A stretch of DNA of 64,000 bases from Arthrobacter sp. B1I2. GTDB lineage: Bacteria > Actinomycetota > Actinomycetes > Actinomycetales > Micrococcaceae. The DNA lies in contig NZ_JAUSYC010000001.1 in assembly GCF_030816485.1 (NCBI RefSeq), forward strand, positions 3,224,001 to 3,288,000, given 5' to 3'. How positions within the stretch are numbered: position 1 is the first letter of the stretch; each line of letters starts with the position of its first letter. Shown one piece after another: positions 1-9,404 of this stretch. Under the pieces are notes generated by a model. That model was not told the DNA's origin and did not search any database. It worked only from the letters and a program-made list of their open reading frames with translations. The position numbers were made by a program, and so were the translations under genes.

Positions 1-877
1 GCCCGGAGCGGGGACTCCAGGCCACAAAGCCGGAGTGCTTCCACGCCCCGGAGGCGCTTTGTTCGGACCCGATTTCCAGTGCAACCCGGGAGGGCAGGAA
101 CACCGGGGCGTCGAACTCCACGTCCCACGAGAAAGAGTCGCCGCGGGCAGGGCCAACATCTGCGAGCGCGCGGGAGGCCAGGTACATCCCGTGTGCTATC
201 GATCGCCGCATGCCCAGGGCCTTGGCTGAGAGCACACTCAGGTGGATCGGGTTGAAATCTCCTGATACTGCAGCGTAGGCACGGCCGGTGTCGACGCCAA
301 GATGCCACAGGGCTGTTGGGTCCGGTGCTGTGAAGTCGGGCCTCGGTGGAATGGCGGCGGGTTTGTCGATCCCCGGCAGGAACACTCCCTTGGCGAGGTA
401 GGTGGAGACTCCGCGCCAATGCACATCCTCCGAACCCGCACGGCGAACTTCCGCCACGACGTCTACCTGCGTACCCGCGCGGTGGCCGCGGAGGTTTTCC
501 ACCCTGGCGGTCATATCCAAAGCGTCTGTGAAGACCAGCGGAGACCTCTGCTCAACGCTGTTGCGCAGGTGGATCATGCCCAGCAGGGGAAGCGGGAAGT
601 CGTCGCGGTTCAGGATGCTCATGGCCAGCGGGAATGCGATGGCGTGGATGAAACCGGCAGGCAGGACATCACTGGCTGTCTCACCAATCAGGTGCTGGTA
701 GGCCGTGAGATTTTCGACGCCCACCGTCACGCCCCTGACCTCGTGGCTCTCGGCCGGGAGGACCGCGGAGTCATGGGTTCCCAGGAGCCTGCGCCTTGCC
801 GCCTGTGCGGCGGCGTTGACGTAGAGCTTGGACAAAGACGGCATCTCGGCCAGGATCACCGGTTGCAGGGCCGTCAT
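1..877 (-). CDS. MaoC family dehydratase (3' part cut by window edge)
   Basis: Reading the minus strand from an ATG at 877 gives an open frame of about 292 codons that runs off the window. Near the truncated end it carries the hot-dog-fold hydratase signature GDFNPIH followed about 20 residues later by IAHGM, the catalytic Asp/His region of MaoC-type (R)-enoyl-CoA hydratases. The ATG overlaps the stop of the upstream fabG-like gene as ATGA, so the two are probably translationally coupled. MaoC, a large FabG and a thiolase in this order match the mycobacterial htdX-fabG4-fadA2 locus, which suggests hydration or dehydration of acyl-thioesters. The C terminus cannot be seen. Confidence 0.85.
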   Translation of the reverse strand, partial: MTALQPVILAEMPSLSKLYVNAAAQAARRRLLGTHDSAVLPAESHEVRGVTVGVENLTAYQHLIGETASDVLPAGFIHAIAFPLAMSILNRDDFPLPLLGMIHLRNSVEQRSPLVFTDALDMTARVENLRGHRAGTQVDVVAEVRRAGSEDVHWRGVSTYLAKGVFLPGIDKPAAIPPRPDFTAPDPTALWHLGVDTGRAYAAVSGDFNPIHLSVLSAKALGMRRSIAHGMYLASRALADVGPARGDSFSWDVEFDAPVFLPSRVALEIGSEQSASGAWKHSGFVAWSPRSG

Positions 878-2214
878 GCCCCCACCAGGTTTTGCCCGCA
901 CACCCGCAGCACCTCCCCGTTGATTCCGCCTGCGGCGTCGCTGGCCAGGAAGGCGATGGTCTCGGCGACGTCGGACGGCAGGCCACCCTGCTGCAGCGAG
1001 TTCAGCCGCCGTGCCACTTCGCGGACGGCAAAGGGAATGCGGGCTGTCATTTCGGTTTCGATGAACCCGGGGGCGACGGCGTTGATGGTGCCGCCACGGG
1101 AGGCGAGCAGCGGGGCGCTTGCACGGACCATTCCCATGACTCCCCCCTTGGACGCCGCATAGTTGGTTTGCCCCCGGTTGCCGGCGATGCCGCTGGTGGA
1201 GGCAACAGAGACGATACGCGGCGACGACCGGAAGTGTTCCGAGCCCAGCAGTGCCTCGTTGATCCGGAGCTGGGCGGCGATGTTGATGTTGATGACCTGG
1301 TTCCACCGGGCCTGGTCCATGTTGGCCAGCAGCTTGTCCCGCGTGACGCCGGCGTTGTGCACCACGATGTCCAGCCGCCCGTGCCGCTGCACAGCATGGT
1401 CGATGATCCGCCGGCCCGCGTCCGGGCTGGTGATGTCCAGCTGCAGGGCCGTGGCCCGCACCTCGTTGGCCACGGTTGCCAGCTGGTCTCCCGCTGCCGG
1501 AACGTCCACCAGGATCAGTGTGGCGCCGTCGCGGTGCAGCGTACGGGCAATCTGGGCCCCGATGCCGCGGGCAGCGCCCGTTACTACGGCCACTTTTCCT
1601 GCCAGTGGCTGTTCCGGGTCGGCGGGAAGCACGCCGTCCTCCGTCGAGACCGTCAGGAACTGTCCGTCCACGAACGCTGAACGGCCTGAGAGGAAGAACC
1701 TGATGGCGCCAAGTGCACTCGGGCTGGTGGACGTGGTGCCCTCAGCAAGGAGTACACCGTTACCCGTTGCTCCGGCCCGAAGCTCCTTGGCCAGGGACCG
1801 CAGGAAGCCGTCCACGCCCTGGCGTGCTGCTGCAGCTTCGGGTGAAGACGCCTCCGCAGCCGGGCGGGACAGCGTGATCACGCGGCCGCCGGCCCGCAGG
1901 TCGCGGAGGGAACCTGCGGCTGCCAGCACCGGCTTTTCCAGGTCCGCCGGGTGCTCAACGCCGTCGAGGACCAGGATGATGGCGCCCAGCTTTTCGGCCG
2001 GAACGGCATGCCTCCTGACGTCAAGGTCCCAGGACAGCAGCTCCGCGGCAAGCTTGTCCGCGCCGGGAGTGTCCCCCAGGACAACGACAGGTCCTGCCAC
2101 CAGGGGCTGCCCGGGCTTGTAGCGGCGCAGGACAGCAGGCTGCGGAAGGCCGAGCTTCTTTGCGAGGTTGCGGCCCAGGCCGCTGTTGACCAGTTGCGTG
2201 TATGTATCTGTCAT
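874..2214 (-). CDS. fabG: 3-oxoacyl-ACP/CoA reductase, high-molecular-weight FabG (FabG4 type)
   Basis: NAD(P)H-dependent reductase of 446 aa, far longer than the usual 245 aa FabG. The N-terminal half (about 1-205) is a degenerate Rossmann-like domain. The C-terminal half is a classical SDR: TGAARGIG at 212-219, HNAG near 286-289, a serine region VSVAST near 335-340, and the YAASK catalytic Tyr352/Lys356. This two-domain layout is that of the mycobacterial FabG4 (HMwFabG) family. A GGGGA Shine-Dalgarno sequence lies 5 nt before the ATG. It sits 8 nt downstream of the thiolase gene and overlaps the MaoC gene by ATGA, so the three form one operon that reduces 3-oxoacyl or oxidises 3-hydroxyacyl thioesters. 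Confidence 0.93.
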   Translation of the reverse strand: MTDTYTQLVNSGLGRNLAKKLGLPQPAVLRRYKPGQPLVAGPVVVLGDTPGADKLAAELLSWDLDVRRHAVPAEKLGAIILVLDGVEHPADLEKPVLAAAGSLRDLRAGGRVITLSRPAAEASSPEAAAARQGVDGFLRSLAKELRAGATGNGVLLAEGTTSTSPSALGAIRFFLSGRSAFVDGQFLTVSTEDGVLPADPEQPLAGKVAVVTGAARGIGAQIARTLHRDGATLILVDVPAAGDQLATVANEVRATALQLDITSPDAGRRIIDHAVQRHGRLDIVVHNAGVTRDKLLANMDQARWNQVININIAAQLRINEALLGSEHFRSSPRIVSVASTSGIAGNRGQTNYAASKGGVMGMVRASAPLLASRGGTINAVAPGFIETEMTARIPFAVREVARRLNSLQQGGLPSDVAETIAFLASDAAGGINGEVLRVCGQNLVGA

Positions 2215-2222
2215 GCCGTCCC

Positions 2223-3581
2223 CTACAGAGATTCCAGGATCGCGACGACGCCCTGGCCGCCGGCTGCGCAGACTGAGACCAGGCCGCGGGCGGGACGGCC
2301 GGTGGAGGCCGCCTTGGCGTGGAGCATCTTTGCAAGCGTGCCCACGATGCGGCCACCAGTCGCGGCAAACGGATGGCCCGCTGCCAACGAGGACCCGTTG
2401 ACGTTGAGGCGCGAACGGTCGATGCTGCCAAGGGCACCGTCCAGCCCGAGGCGGGTACGGCCGAACTCGTCATCCTCCCATGCAGCCAGGGTGCTGAGGA
2501 CGGTGGCTGCGAAGGCTTCGTGGATTTCAAAGTAGTCGAAGTCCGCCAGCGTAAGGTTTTGGCGGGCCAGCAGCCGGGGCACAGCGAACACGGGGGCCAT
2601 CAGCAGTCCGTCCTTGCCGTGGACAAAATCCACTGCGGCGGCTTCACCGTCCACCACCGCTGCCAGCTTGGGCAGGTCGCGGGCATCTGCCCATTCGTCG
2701 GACGCCAGCAACACGGTGGAGGCGCCGTCGGTAAGCGGGGTGGAGTTCCCTGCCGTCATGGTTGCATCGGCATCGAGGTTCCGGCCGAACACCGGCTTCA
2801 GGGAAGCGAGTTTCTCGAGAGAGGTATCTGCCCGCAAGTTGGCGTCACGCGTCAATCCGCGGTAGGGGGTCATGAGGTCATCGAAGAATCCGCTCCCGTA
2901 GGCGGCAGCAAGGTTGTGGTGGCTTTTCAGTGCCAGTTCGTCCTGCGCTTCCCGGGAGATCTTCCACTGTGCAGTGGTGAGGGCCTGGTGCTCACCCATG
3001 GACAGGCCGGTGCGCGGCTCTGCCGTACCGGGTGCCAGGGGCGCAAGATCCTTGGGCCGGAGCCGGCTGAGGACCTGCAGTCGCTGGGGCAGCGTTTTGG
3101 CACGGTTGAGGTCCAGAATGACTTCACGGAGGCCTTCGCTGACCACCACGGGTGCATCGGAGGCCGAGTCCACGCCACCGGCAATAGCCGAATCAATCTG
3201 CCCGAGTTTGATCTTGTTCGCCAGGCCAACCACTGTCTCGAGACCCGTGGCACAGGCCTGCTGGAGGTCATACACCGGGGTCTCGGCGGAGAGTGCGGAT
3301 CCCAGGACAGCCTCGCGGGTGAGGTTAAAGTCCCTGGAGTGCTTGAGGACCGCCCCTGCAGCCACCTCGCCGATCCGTTCATCCTGGAGTCCGAAGCGTG
3401 CGATCAGGCCGTCCAGGGCGGCTGTCAGCATGTCCTGGTTGGAGGATTTTGCGTAAGCGCCGCCGGCACGGGCGAACGGAATCCTGTTGGCGCCGACGAT
3501 CACCGCCCTCCGGGTTGCCGGGACCGCGGCCCGGGTCGATTCGCCTGATGATGCGGGGGTTGACTGTCCGTCTATGGACAT
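2223..3581 (-). CDS. Acetyl-CoA C-acyltransferase (thiolase), beta-oxidation type
   Basis: Thiolase of 452 aa that cleaves 3-ketoacyl-CoA (or condenses acetyl-CoA). The nucleophile is Cys110 in LQQACATGLE. HEAFA and the GHPFAATGGR loop give the catalytic His residues, and the acid/base Cys438 is in VSVCAAGGQG close to the C terminus, so the active site is complete. The N terminus has a 20-25 residue Ser/Ala/Thr-rich extension before RRAVIVGANRIPF. AGGAG lies 7 nt before the ATG. First gene of the thiolase-FabG-MaoC operon. Its promoter region holds the inverted repeat next to the divergent TetR gene, so it is probably regulated by that repressor. Confidence 0.93.
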   Translation of the reverse strand: MSIDGQSTPASSGESTRAAVPATRRAVIVGANRIPFARAGGAYAKSSNQDMLTAALDGLIARFGLQDERIGEVAAGAVLKHSRDFNLTREAVLGSALSAETPVYDLQQACATGLETVVGLANKIKLGQIDSAIAGGVDSASDAPVVVSEGLREVILDLNRAKTLPQRLQVLSRLRPKDLAPLAPGTAEPRTGLSMGEHQALTTAQWKISREAQDELALKSHHNLAAAYGSGFFDDLMTPYRGLTRDANLRADTSLEKLASLKPVFGRNLDADATMTAGNSTPLTDGASTVLLASDEWADARDLPKLAAVVDGEAAAVDFVHGKDGLLMAPVFAVPRLLARQNLTLADFDYFEIHEAFAATVLSTLAAWEDDEFGRTRLGLDGALGSIDRSRLNVNGSSLAAGHPFAATGGRIVGTLAKMLHAKAASTGRPARGLVSVCAAGGQGVVAILESL

Positions 3582-3611
3582 GGATGGCTCCTCTGGTCAC
3601 GAGTGGTTACC

Positions 3612-3642
3612 GATACCCAGCGTACCTGATACGCTGGGTATC
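3612..3642. promoter_or_regulatory. Perfect 12-bp inverted repeat, probable TetR operator
   Basis: GATACCCAGCGT at 3612-3623 and its exact reverse complement at 3631-3642 flank a 7-nt spacer. It lies in the 61-nt gap between the divergent thiolase gene (start 3581) and the TetR gene (start 3643), ending right before the TetR start codon. Size and position fit a TetR dimer site controlling both directions. Confidence 0.75.
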
Positions 3643-4371
3643 GTGAACTTCCAGGACACGAGTCTCCCCCTGACCATCGAGCTGCCGTCGCCCGCCAGCC
3701 CTGACGGGCGTTCGGTACGCTGGCAAAGCCACCGGGAGGAACGGCGGCGGGAACTCATCAAGCAGGCCCGGCGTGCCGTGCACGCTCTGGGCAGCGACGC
3801 CTCCATGGAGGACATCGCAACGGCCGCGGGAACGTCGAAGTCGGTGTTCTACCGCTATTTCGGGGACAAGGCCGGGCTGCAGCAGGCCGTGGGCGAAGTG
3901 GTCCTCAGCCAGATGCAGCACCGTATCCAGGAGGCAGCACAAAGTGCCGTCACCCCGCGGGAAGGTTTGCTGGCAATGGTCTCGGCCTACCTGCAGATGG
4001 CGGACACCAGCCCCAACGTCTACGCCTTCGTAACCAGCTATGCCCCGGTTGACCCCGCCAACCCTCCGCACCCAGCTGCGGCCGGCGGCCCGCTGGGCCA
4101 CTTCTTTGATGCCATTGCGGACATGATTGCCACACCCATGCGCTCGCACCTGGGAGATGTCACAGAAACCGTTATCGGCTACTGGCCCAAGGCAGCAATC
4201 GGCCTGGTGCGGAATGCCGGCGAACAGTGGCTCAGCACCCCGGATTCCCCCACCAAGCCAGACCAGGAGACCATGGCCCGCCAGATCACTGCGTGGCTGT
4301 GCGTGGGCATCGCCCCCGAGCTCACTCCCGCTTCACCGACCACCAAGTTATCCGCCAAAGAAGGACTGTGA
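3643..4371 (+). CDS. TetR/AcrR family transcriptional regulator
   Basis: Repressor of 242 aa. The N-terminal helix-turn-helix is clear: a basic helix (HREERRRELIKQARRAV), then MEDIATAAGTSKSVFYRYFGDKAGL, typical of TetR recognition helices. The C-terminal ligand domain is unassigned. The GTG at 3643 is the only sensible start, because no other ATG/GTG precedes the HTH apart from codons inside the divergent gene. It has no Shine-Dalgarno sequence and directly abuts the inverted repeat, so a leaderless transcript is likely. One nucleotide separates its stop from the acyl-CoA oxidase ATG, so regulator and oxidase are co-transcribed. Expected ligand by context: an acyl-CoA (inference). Confidence 0.9.
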   Translation: MNFQDTSLPLTIELPSPASPDGRSVRWQSHREERRRELIKQARRAVHALGSDASMEDIATAAGTSKSVFYRYFGDKAGLQQAVGEVVLSQMQHRIQEAAQSAVTPREGLLAMVSAYLQMADTSPNVYAFVTSYAPVDPANPPHPAAAGGPLGHFFDAIADMIATPMRSHLGDVTETVIGYWPKAAIGLVRNAGEQWLSTPDSPTKPDQETMARQITAWLCVGIAPELTPASPTTKLSAKEGL

Positions 4372-4372
4372 C

Positions 4373-6487
4373 ATGACTGATGTAGTGGACCGCCCCGCCC
4401 GCAAGGGGACCCGCCCCGCGGCAACCCCTGCAGCCAACCCGGTGGGTGAAAGCCCTGTTCCCGCCGTCGACGTCGAGGCGCTGGGCCGGCAGCTCCTCGG
4501 CAAGTGGGCCGGTGTCCGGCTCCAGGCGAGGGACCTGGCCGCCAGGCCGGAACTGCACAAGATCGAAGGCCTGACGCACACAGAGCACCGCGCCCGCGTG
4601 TTCGGCCAGCTCAAATACCTCGTGGACAATGAAGCAGTGCACCGTGCCTTCCCGGCGGAACTGGGCGGCTCCGACGACCACGGCGGAAACATCGCGGGGT
4701 TCGAAGAACTCGTGGTCGCTGACCCGTCGCTGCAGATCAAAGCCGGCGTCCAGTGGGGACTCTTTGGATCCGCGGTGATGCACCTGGGTACCGCCGAACA
4801 CCACACAAAGTGGCTGCCTGGAATCATGAACATGGAGATCCCCGGTTGTTTCGCCATGACCGAGACGGGCCATGGCTCGGACGTGGCGAGCATTGCCACC
4901 ACCGCCACCTATGACGCCGCCGCCGAAGAGTTCATCATCCACACCCCCTTCCACGCCGCCTGGAAGGACTACATCGGGAACGCCGCCAATGACGGCCTGG
5001 GCGCCGTGGTGTTCGCGCAGCTGGTCACCCGCGGGGTCAACCACGGGGTACACGCCTTCTACGTAGACCTGCGGGACCCGGAAACAAAGGAATTCCTCCC
5101 CGGGATCGGCGGGGAGGACGACGGCATCAAGGGCGGCCTGAACGGCATCGACAACGGCCGGCTGCACTTCACCCACGTCCGCATCCCACGGACAAACCTC
5201 CTGAACCGGTACGGCAACGTCGATGCCGACGGAACCTACACCTCACCCATCGCCAGCCCCGGCCGGCGCTTCTTTACGATGCTGGGAACGCTGGTCCAGG
5301 GCCGCGTATCACTGGACGGCGCCGCCGTCGCAGCGTCCAAGGTGGCACTCAAGGCAGCCATCCAGTACGCCACCGAGCGCCGCCAGTTCAACGCTTCCTC
5401 CCACACTGAGGAAGAAGTCCTGCTCGACTACCAGCGGCACCAGCGGCGCCTCTTCACCAGGCTTGCCACCACCTACGCGGCCGGCTTTGCCCACGAACAG
5501 CTCCTGCAGAAGTTCGACGACGTCTTCTCCGGAGCCCACGACACCGACGCGGACCGCCAGGACCTGGAAACCCTGGCAGCGGCGCTGAAGCCGCTGAGCA
5601 CCTGGCACGCCCTGGACACGCTGCAGGAATGCCGGGAAGCCTGCGGCGGTGCCGGTTTCCTGATCGAGAACCGGTTCGCCTCACTGCGCGCCGACCTGGA
5701 CGTGTACGCGACCTTCGAGGGTGACAACACGGTGCTGCTCCAGCTCGTGGCCAAGCGCCTGCTGGCTGACTACGCCAAGGAATTCCGCAGCGTGGACTTC
5801 GGCGTCCTGGCACGGTACGTGGTGAACCAGGCTGCCGGCGCTGCTGTCCACCGCACCGGGCTGCGCCAGGTGGCCCAGTTCGTGGCTGACACCGGCTCGG
5901 TCCAAAAGGCTGCCATCGCGCTCCGGGACGAGGAAAGCCAGCGCGCCCTCCTTACGGACAGGGTGCAAACCATGGTGGCCGAGGCAGGAGCGGCACTGAA
6001 GGGCAGCAAGCGGCTTCCACAGGACAAGGGCGCCGCCCTGTTCAACCGGCACCAGAACGAACTCATCGACGCCGCCCAGGCCCACGCGGAACTGCTGCAG
6101 TGGGAGGCGTTCACTGACGCCCTGCAGCAGGTGTCAGATCCCGGCACCAGGAAGGTCCTGACCTGGCTGCGCGACCTCTTCGGCCTGTCGCTGATCGAGA
6201 AGAACCTGTCCTGGTACCTGATGAACGGCCGCCTCTCCATGCAGCGGGCACGCACCGTTGGCGGGTACATCAACCGGCTGCTGGAGAAGATCCGCCCGCA
6301 TGCCATGGACCTGGTGGACGCCTTCGGTTACGGCGAGGACCACGTACGGGCGGCCATCGCCACGGGCGCCGAGAAGGCCCGGCAGGACGAAGCCCGGGCA
6401 CACTTCCGCAGCGAGCGGGCAAGCGGACAGTCCCCCGTGGACGAAAAGGTCCTGATCGCCAGGACGGCGGCGGCCCGGAAGGGCTGA
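4373..6487 (+). CDS. Acyl-CoA oxidase/dehydrogenase (ACOX-like), FAD-dependent
   Basis: 704-aa flavoprotein predicted to introduce the alpha-beta double bond into acyl-CoA. CFAMTETGHGSDVASI is the ACAD/ACOX flavin-binding signature. The middle domain (FIIHTPFHAAWKDYIGNAA) and GRVSLDGAAVAASKVALKAA with the ATERRQF motif follow, then CGGAGFL and the FEGDNTVLLQ segment near the end of the flavin-binding half. Length near 700 and a long C-terminal helical region resemble peroxisomal-type acyl-CoA oxidases more than 380-aa dehydrogenases. Whether oxygen or an electron-transfer flavoprotein is the acceptor cannot be read. The ATG at 4373 is 1 nt after the TetR stop; a longer open frame upstream only overlaps that gene. 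Confidence 0.88.
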   Translation: MTDVVDRPARKGTRPAATPAANPVGESPVPAVDVEALGRQLLGKWAGVRLQARDLAARPELHKIEGLTHTEHRARVFGQLKYLVDNEAVHRAFPAELGGSDDHGGNIAGFEELVVADPSLQIKAGVQWGLFGSAVMHLGTAEHHTKWLPGIMNMEIPGCFAMTETGHGSDVASIATTATYDAAAEEFIIHTPFHAAWKDYIGNAANDGLGAVVFAQLVTRGVNHGVHAFYVDLRDPETKEFLPGIGGEDDGIKGGLNGIDNGRLHFTHVRIPRTNLLNRYGNVDADGTYTSPIASPGRRFFTMLGTLVQGRVSLDGAAVAASKVALKAAIQYATERRQFNASSHTEEEVLLDYQRHQRRLFTRLATTYAAGFAHEQLLQKFDDVFSGAHDTDADRQDLETLAAALKPLSTWHALDTLQECREACGGAGFLIENRFASLRADLDVYATFEGDNTVLLQLVAKRLLADYAKEFRSVDFGVLARYVVNQAAGAAVHRTGLRQVAQFVADTGSVQKAAIALRDEESQRALLTDRVQTMVAEAGAALKGSKRLPQDKGAALFNRHQNELIDAAQAHAELLQWEAFTDALQQVSDPGTRKVLTWLRDLFGLSLIEKNLSWYLMNGRLSMQRARTVGGYINRLLEKIRPHAMDLVDAFGYGEDHVRAAIATGAEKARQDEARAHFRSERASGQSPVDEKVLIARTAAARKG

Positions 6488-6519
6488 CCTGCCGGCAGCG
6501 CCTGCAACGTCTGTAAACC

Positions 6520-6561
6520 ACGACGGCGCCGCTCCCCCTTCACAGGGAGCGGCGGCGTCGT
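6520..6561. terminator. Hairpin terminator between convergent oxidase and glgA genes
   Basis: Two 17-nt arms, 6520-6536 and 6545-6561, pair with one mismatch around an 8-nt loop. It is followed on the plus strand by a short T-rich stretch. It can serve the acyl-CoA oxidase gene and possibly glgA from the other side. Confidence 0.75.
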
Positions 6562-6599
6562 TGGTTCTTCTGGCGGGACGAGTGGTACTGGCGGGACGC

Positions 6600-7814
6600 T
6601 CAGCCGGCGGCCGGCAGCACCGAGCGGTACACCTCGAGGGTGGTCTCGGTGATGGACTCCCAGGAGAAGTGCTTTTCGGCCCGTTCGCGGCCGGCCTGTC
6701 CCATGGCGCGCGCCCGATCGGGGTCGGAAACCACCTCGGTGAGGGCCGCGGCGAACTCCTTGACGAACTTCTCCGGGTCCAACGGCGTGCCGGTGCCGTC
6801 GGTGACCTGCTCCAGGTCCACCAGCAGCCCCGTCCGGCCATGATCCACCACCTCGGGGATGCCGCCGGTGGCACTGGCCACCACAGCCGCCCCGCAGGCC
6901 ATGGCTTCGAGGTTAACGATGCCAAGGGGTTCGTAGATGGAGGGGCACGCGAAAGCGGTGGCGTGGCTGAGCACCTGGATCAGCTCATGGCGCGGCAGCA
7001 TCCGTTCGATCAGCACCACACCCGTGCGCTGCTTCTGCAGATCCTCGATCAGGGCCGCGGTTTCGGCTGCCAGTTCCGGGGTGTCCGCCGCGCCCAGGCA
7101 CAGGACCAACTGGACATCGGCCGGAAGCTTCGCAGCCGCCCGCAGGAGGTACGGGACACCCTTCTGCCTTGTGTTTCTGCCCACAAAGACGACGCTTGGC
7201 TTGGCGGGATCGATGCCCAGCGCGCGGACGGCGTCGTCGTTTTCATCACGCTGCCAAAGCTCCACGTCGATGCCGTTGTGGACCACCCGGACCTTTGCCG
7301 GGTCCACATCCGGGTAGCTGCGCAGGATGTCCTGGCGCATGCCTTCCGAGACGGCAATGATCGCCGCCGCAGCTTCATAGGCCGTCTTCTCCACCCAGGA
7401 GGACAGGGCGTAGCCGCCGCCGAGCTGCTCAGCCTTCCAGGGCCGCAGCGGCTCGAGGCTGTGTGCGCTGAGAACGTGCGGAATTCCGTGCAGGAGGGAG
7501 GCCAAATGCCCAGCCATGTTGGCGTACCAGGTATGGGAATGGACCACGTCCGCGCCTTGCACGTCCGGCACAATCCGCAGGTCCACACCCAGGGTCTGCA
7601 CCGCTGCGTTGGCCCCTCCCAGGTCCTCCGGGACCTGGTACGACGTCACCGTCGCGCCATGGTAATCGGCATCGCGGGGAGCACCGAAAGCACGAACCTG
7701 CAGGTCAACGTGCTTACTAAGCACCCTGCTCAATTCGGCCACATGCACCCCGGCGCCACCGTAGATCTCCGGCGGAAACTCTTTAGTCACAATGTCTATT
7801 CGCACAAGACCCAA
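6600..7814 (-). CDS. glgA: Glycogen synthase / glycosyltransferase family 4 (GlgA, actinobacterial type)
   Basis: GT4 glycosyltransferase of 404 aa. In actinobacteria this family uses ADP-glucose for glycogen or maltose-1-phosphate synthesis. Visible motifs are the N-terminal TKEFPPEIYGGAGVHVAEL acceptor/nucleotide loop, VVHSHTWYANMAGHLA, VFVGRNTRQKGV in the second Rossmann domain, and the EX7E motif EPLGIVNLEAMACG. Start: an AAGGA sits 5 nt before the TTG at 7814. The GTG at 7805 (giving VRIDIVTKEF, the usual family start) is 14 nt from it, so either may be used. Divergent from glgC across about 90 bp, forming a glycogen synthesis pair. Confidence 0.93.
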   Translation of the reverse strand: MGLVRIDIVTKEFPPEIYGGAGVHVAELSRVLSKHVDLQVRAFGAPRDADYHGATVTSYQVPEDLGGANAAVQTLGVDLRIVPDVQGADVVHSHTWYANMAGHLASLLHGIPHVLSAHSLEPLRPWKAEQLGGGYALSSWVEKTAYEAAAAIIAVSEGMRQDILRSYPDVDPAKVRVVHNGIDVELWQRDENDDAVRALGIDPAKPSVVFVGRNTRQKGVPYLLRAAAKLPADVQLVLCLGAADTPELAAETAALIEDLQKQRTGVVLIERMLPRHELIQVLSHATAFACPSIYEPLGIVNLEAMACGAAVVASATGGIPEVVDHGRTGLLVDLEQVTDGTGTPLDPEKFVKEFAAALTEVVSDPDRARAMGQAGRERAEKHFSWESITETTLEVYRSVLPAAG

Positions 7815-7906
7815 GGTAGTCCTTCACGCATAACTGTTCTAGTGTGAAGGAGTCCGGGCGTACCGGACTGTCTTGGGAGTTACGAAGGCGTACAGGAGCG
7901 ACCACC

Positions 7907-9316
7907 ATGCCGTTAACCAAAAAAGTCCTGGCCATTGTCCTCGCAGGCGGCGAGGGAAACAGGCTGATGCCACTGACGGCAGACCGGGCCAAGCCCGCCG
8001 TGCCCTTCGCCGGCAGCTACCGCCTCATCGACTTCGCGTTGTCCAACCTGGTCAATTCCCGCTACCTCCAGATTGTGGTGCTGACCCAGTACAAGTCGCA
8101 CAGCCTTGACCGGCACATCTCCGAGACCTGGCGGATGTCCACCCAGCTTGGCAACTACATCGCTTCGGTCCCCGCACAGCAGCGTGTGGGCAAAAGCTGG
8201 TTCCTTGGCAGCGCCAATGCCATTTACCAGTCCCTGAACCTGATCCGCGACGCGAACCCGGACATTGTGGTGGTGGTGGGCGCGGACCACGTGTACCGCA
8301 TGGACTTCGCCCAGATGGTGGCCCAGCACGTGAACAGCGGGGCCAAGGCCACCGTCGCCGCAGTGCGGCAGCCGCTGCACATGGCCGACCAGTTCGGCGT
8401 CATCGAAGTGGACCAGAACGATCCCCAGAAGATCGCCGCCTTCGTGGAAAAGCCCGCCAGCACTCCCGGGCTTGCCGCCGATCCTTCACAGTTCCTGGCC
8501 TCCATGGGCAACTACGTGTTCGACGCCGACGCCCTGGTGGCCGCGCTGCACGTCGATGCCGAGCGGCTGGACACCAAGCACGACATGGGCGGGGACATCA
8601 TTCCCTACTTCGTGAACCAGGGCGAGGCCGGCGTCTACGACTTCACGCTCAACGACATCCCCGGCTCCACCGAACGCGACCGCACCTACTGGCGCGACGT
8701 GGGCACCATCGACTCCTTTTACGACGCCCACATAGACCTCATCTCCCCGCTGCCGGTCTTCAACCTCTACAACTCCGAGTGGCCCATCTACACGCGGCAA
8801 AGCATTTCCCCGCCGGCCAAGTTCGTCCGCGGCAAGAACAACACTGTGGGCACGGCGCTGGATTCGATCGTCTCCAGTGGCGTGGTGATTTCCGGCGGGG
8901 TGGTGGAAGGCTCGGTGCTGTCCAACGACGTGTACGTGGCCACCAGCGGCCGGGTCATCGACTCGGTCCTGATGGACAAGGTGCAGGTGGGCGAAGGGGC
9001 AGTGATCAACCGAGCCATCCTGGACAAGAACGTCAAGGTCCCTGCCGGTGCCGCCATCGGCCTGGACCCGGACCTGGACCGTGCGCGCGGGTTCAAGGTC
9101 ACGGACTCCGGCATCACGGTCCTCTCCAAGGGCCAGGAAGTTCCGGAACCCGGTGACAAGGAGCGGCAGCTCGCCGCCAGTCACCTTAGCCTGCTGCCCA
9201 GCGCCATCAAGGCCGCCGCGGAGCAGTATCCCGGTGTCCGCGAGGCCGCCGACAAGGTGGCCGGTACGCACGCCGCAGCAGCGGCGGAGGCGGCTCCGGC
9301 CGCCAGGGTTTCCTGA
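7907..9316 (+). CDS. glgC: Glucose-1-phosphate adenylyltransferase (ADP-glucose pyrophosphorylase)
   Basis: Makes ADP-glucose from glucose-1-phosphate and ATP, the committed step of glycogen synthesis. 469 aa. The nucleotidyltransferase signature [20 protein letters not shown] is at the N terminus, followed by [31 protein letters not shown] and a C-terminal left-handed beta-helix portion with hexapeptide-like repeats. The last 30 residues are Ala-rich and poorly conserved. The ATG at 7907 is preceded by CAGGAG 7 nt upstream; the open frame begins earlier but without a ribosome site. It ends before a strong hairpin. Confidence 0.96.
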   Translation: MPLTKKVLAIVLAGGEGNRLMPLTADRAKPAVPFAGSYRLIDFALSNLVNSRYLQIVVLTQYKSHSLDRHISETWRMSTQLGNYIASVPAQQRVGKSWFLGSANAIYQSLNLIRDANPDIVVVVGADHVYRMDFAQMVAQHVNSGAKATVAAVRQPLHMADQFGVIEVDQNDPQKIAAFVEKPASTPGLAADPSQFLASMGNYVFDADALVAALHVDAERLDTKHDMGGDIIPYFVNQGEAGVYDFTLNDIPGSTERDRTYWRDVGTIDSFYDAHIDLISPLPVFNLYNSEWPIYTRQSISPPAKFVRGKNNTVGTALDSIVSSGVVISGGVVEGSVLSNDVYVATSGRVIDSVLMDKVQVGEGAVINRAILDKNVKVPAGAAIGLDPDLDRARGFKVTDSGITVLSKGQEVPEPGDKERQLAASHLSLLPSAIKAAAEQYPGVREAADKVAGTHAAAAAEAAPAARVS

Positions 9317-9344
9317 CCCGGGCACCATATCCCCCAAGGCATAT

Positions 9345-9380
9345 GCAGGCCGGGGCACCGCTGATGGTGCCCCGGCCTGC
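9345..9380 (+). terminator. Hairpin terminator after glgC
   Basis: A perfect 15-bp stem (9345-9359 with 9366-9380) closes a 6-nt loop just downstream of glgC. There is no immediate T tract, as is common in actinobacteria. Confidence 0.75.
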
Positions 9381-9391
9381 CGCGTACGCTG

Positions 9392-9397
9392 TAAAAT
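9392..9397 (+). promoter_or_regulatory. Probable -10 element of a leaderless promoter
   Basis: TAAAAT lies 7 nt before the ATG at 9405, with no Shine-Dalgarno sequence between. Transcription would start at or beside the ATG. This supports 9405 as the original start of the SDR gene. Confidence 0.55.
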
Positions 9398-9404
9398 TTT
9401 CCCA

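Noticed and set aside
4127..4372. Upstream extension of the acyl-CoA oxidase gene
   Set aside because: Lies wholly inside the TetR gene in another frame; the ATG at 4373 fits the gene spacing.
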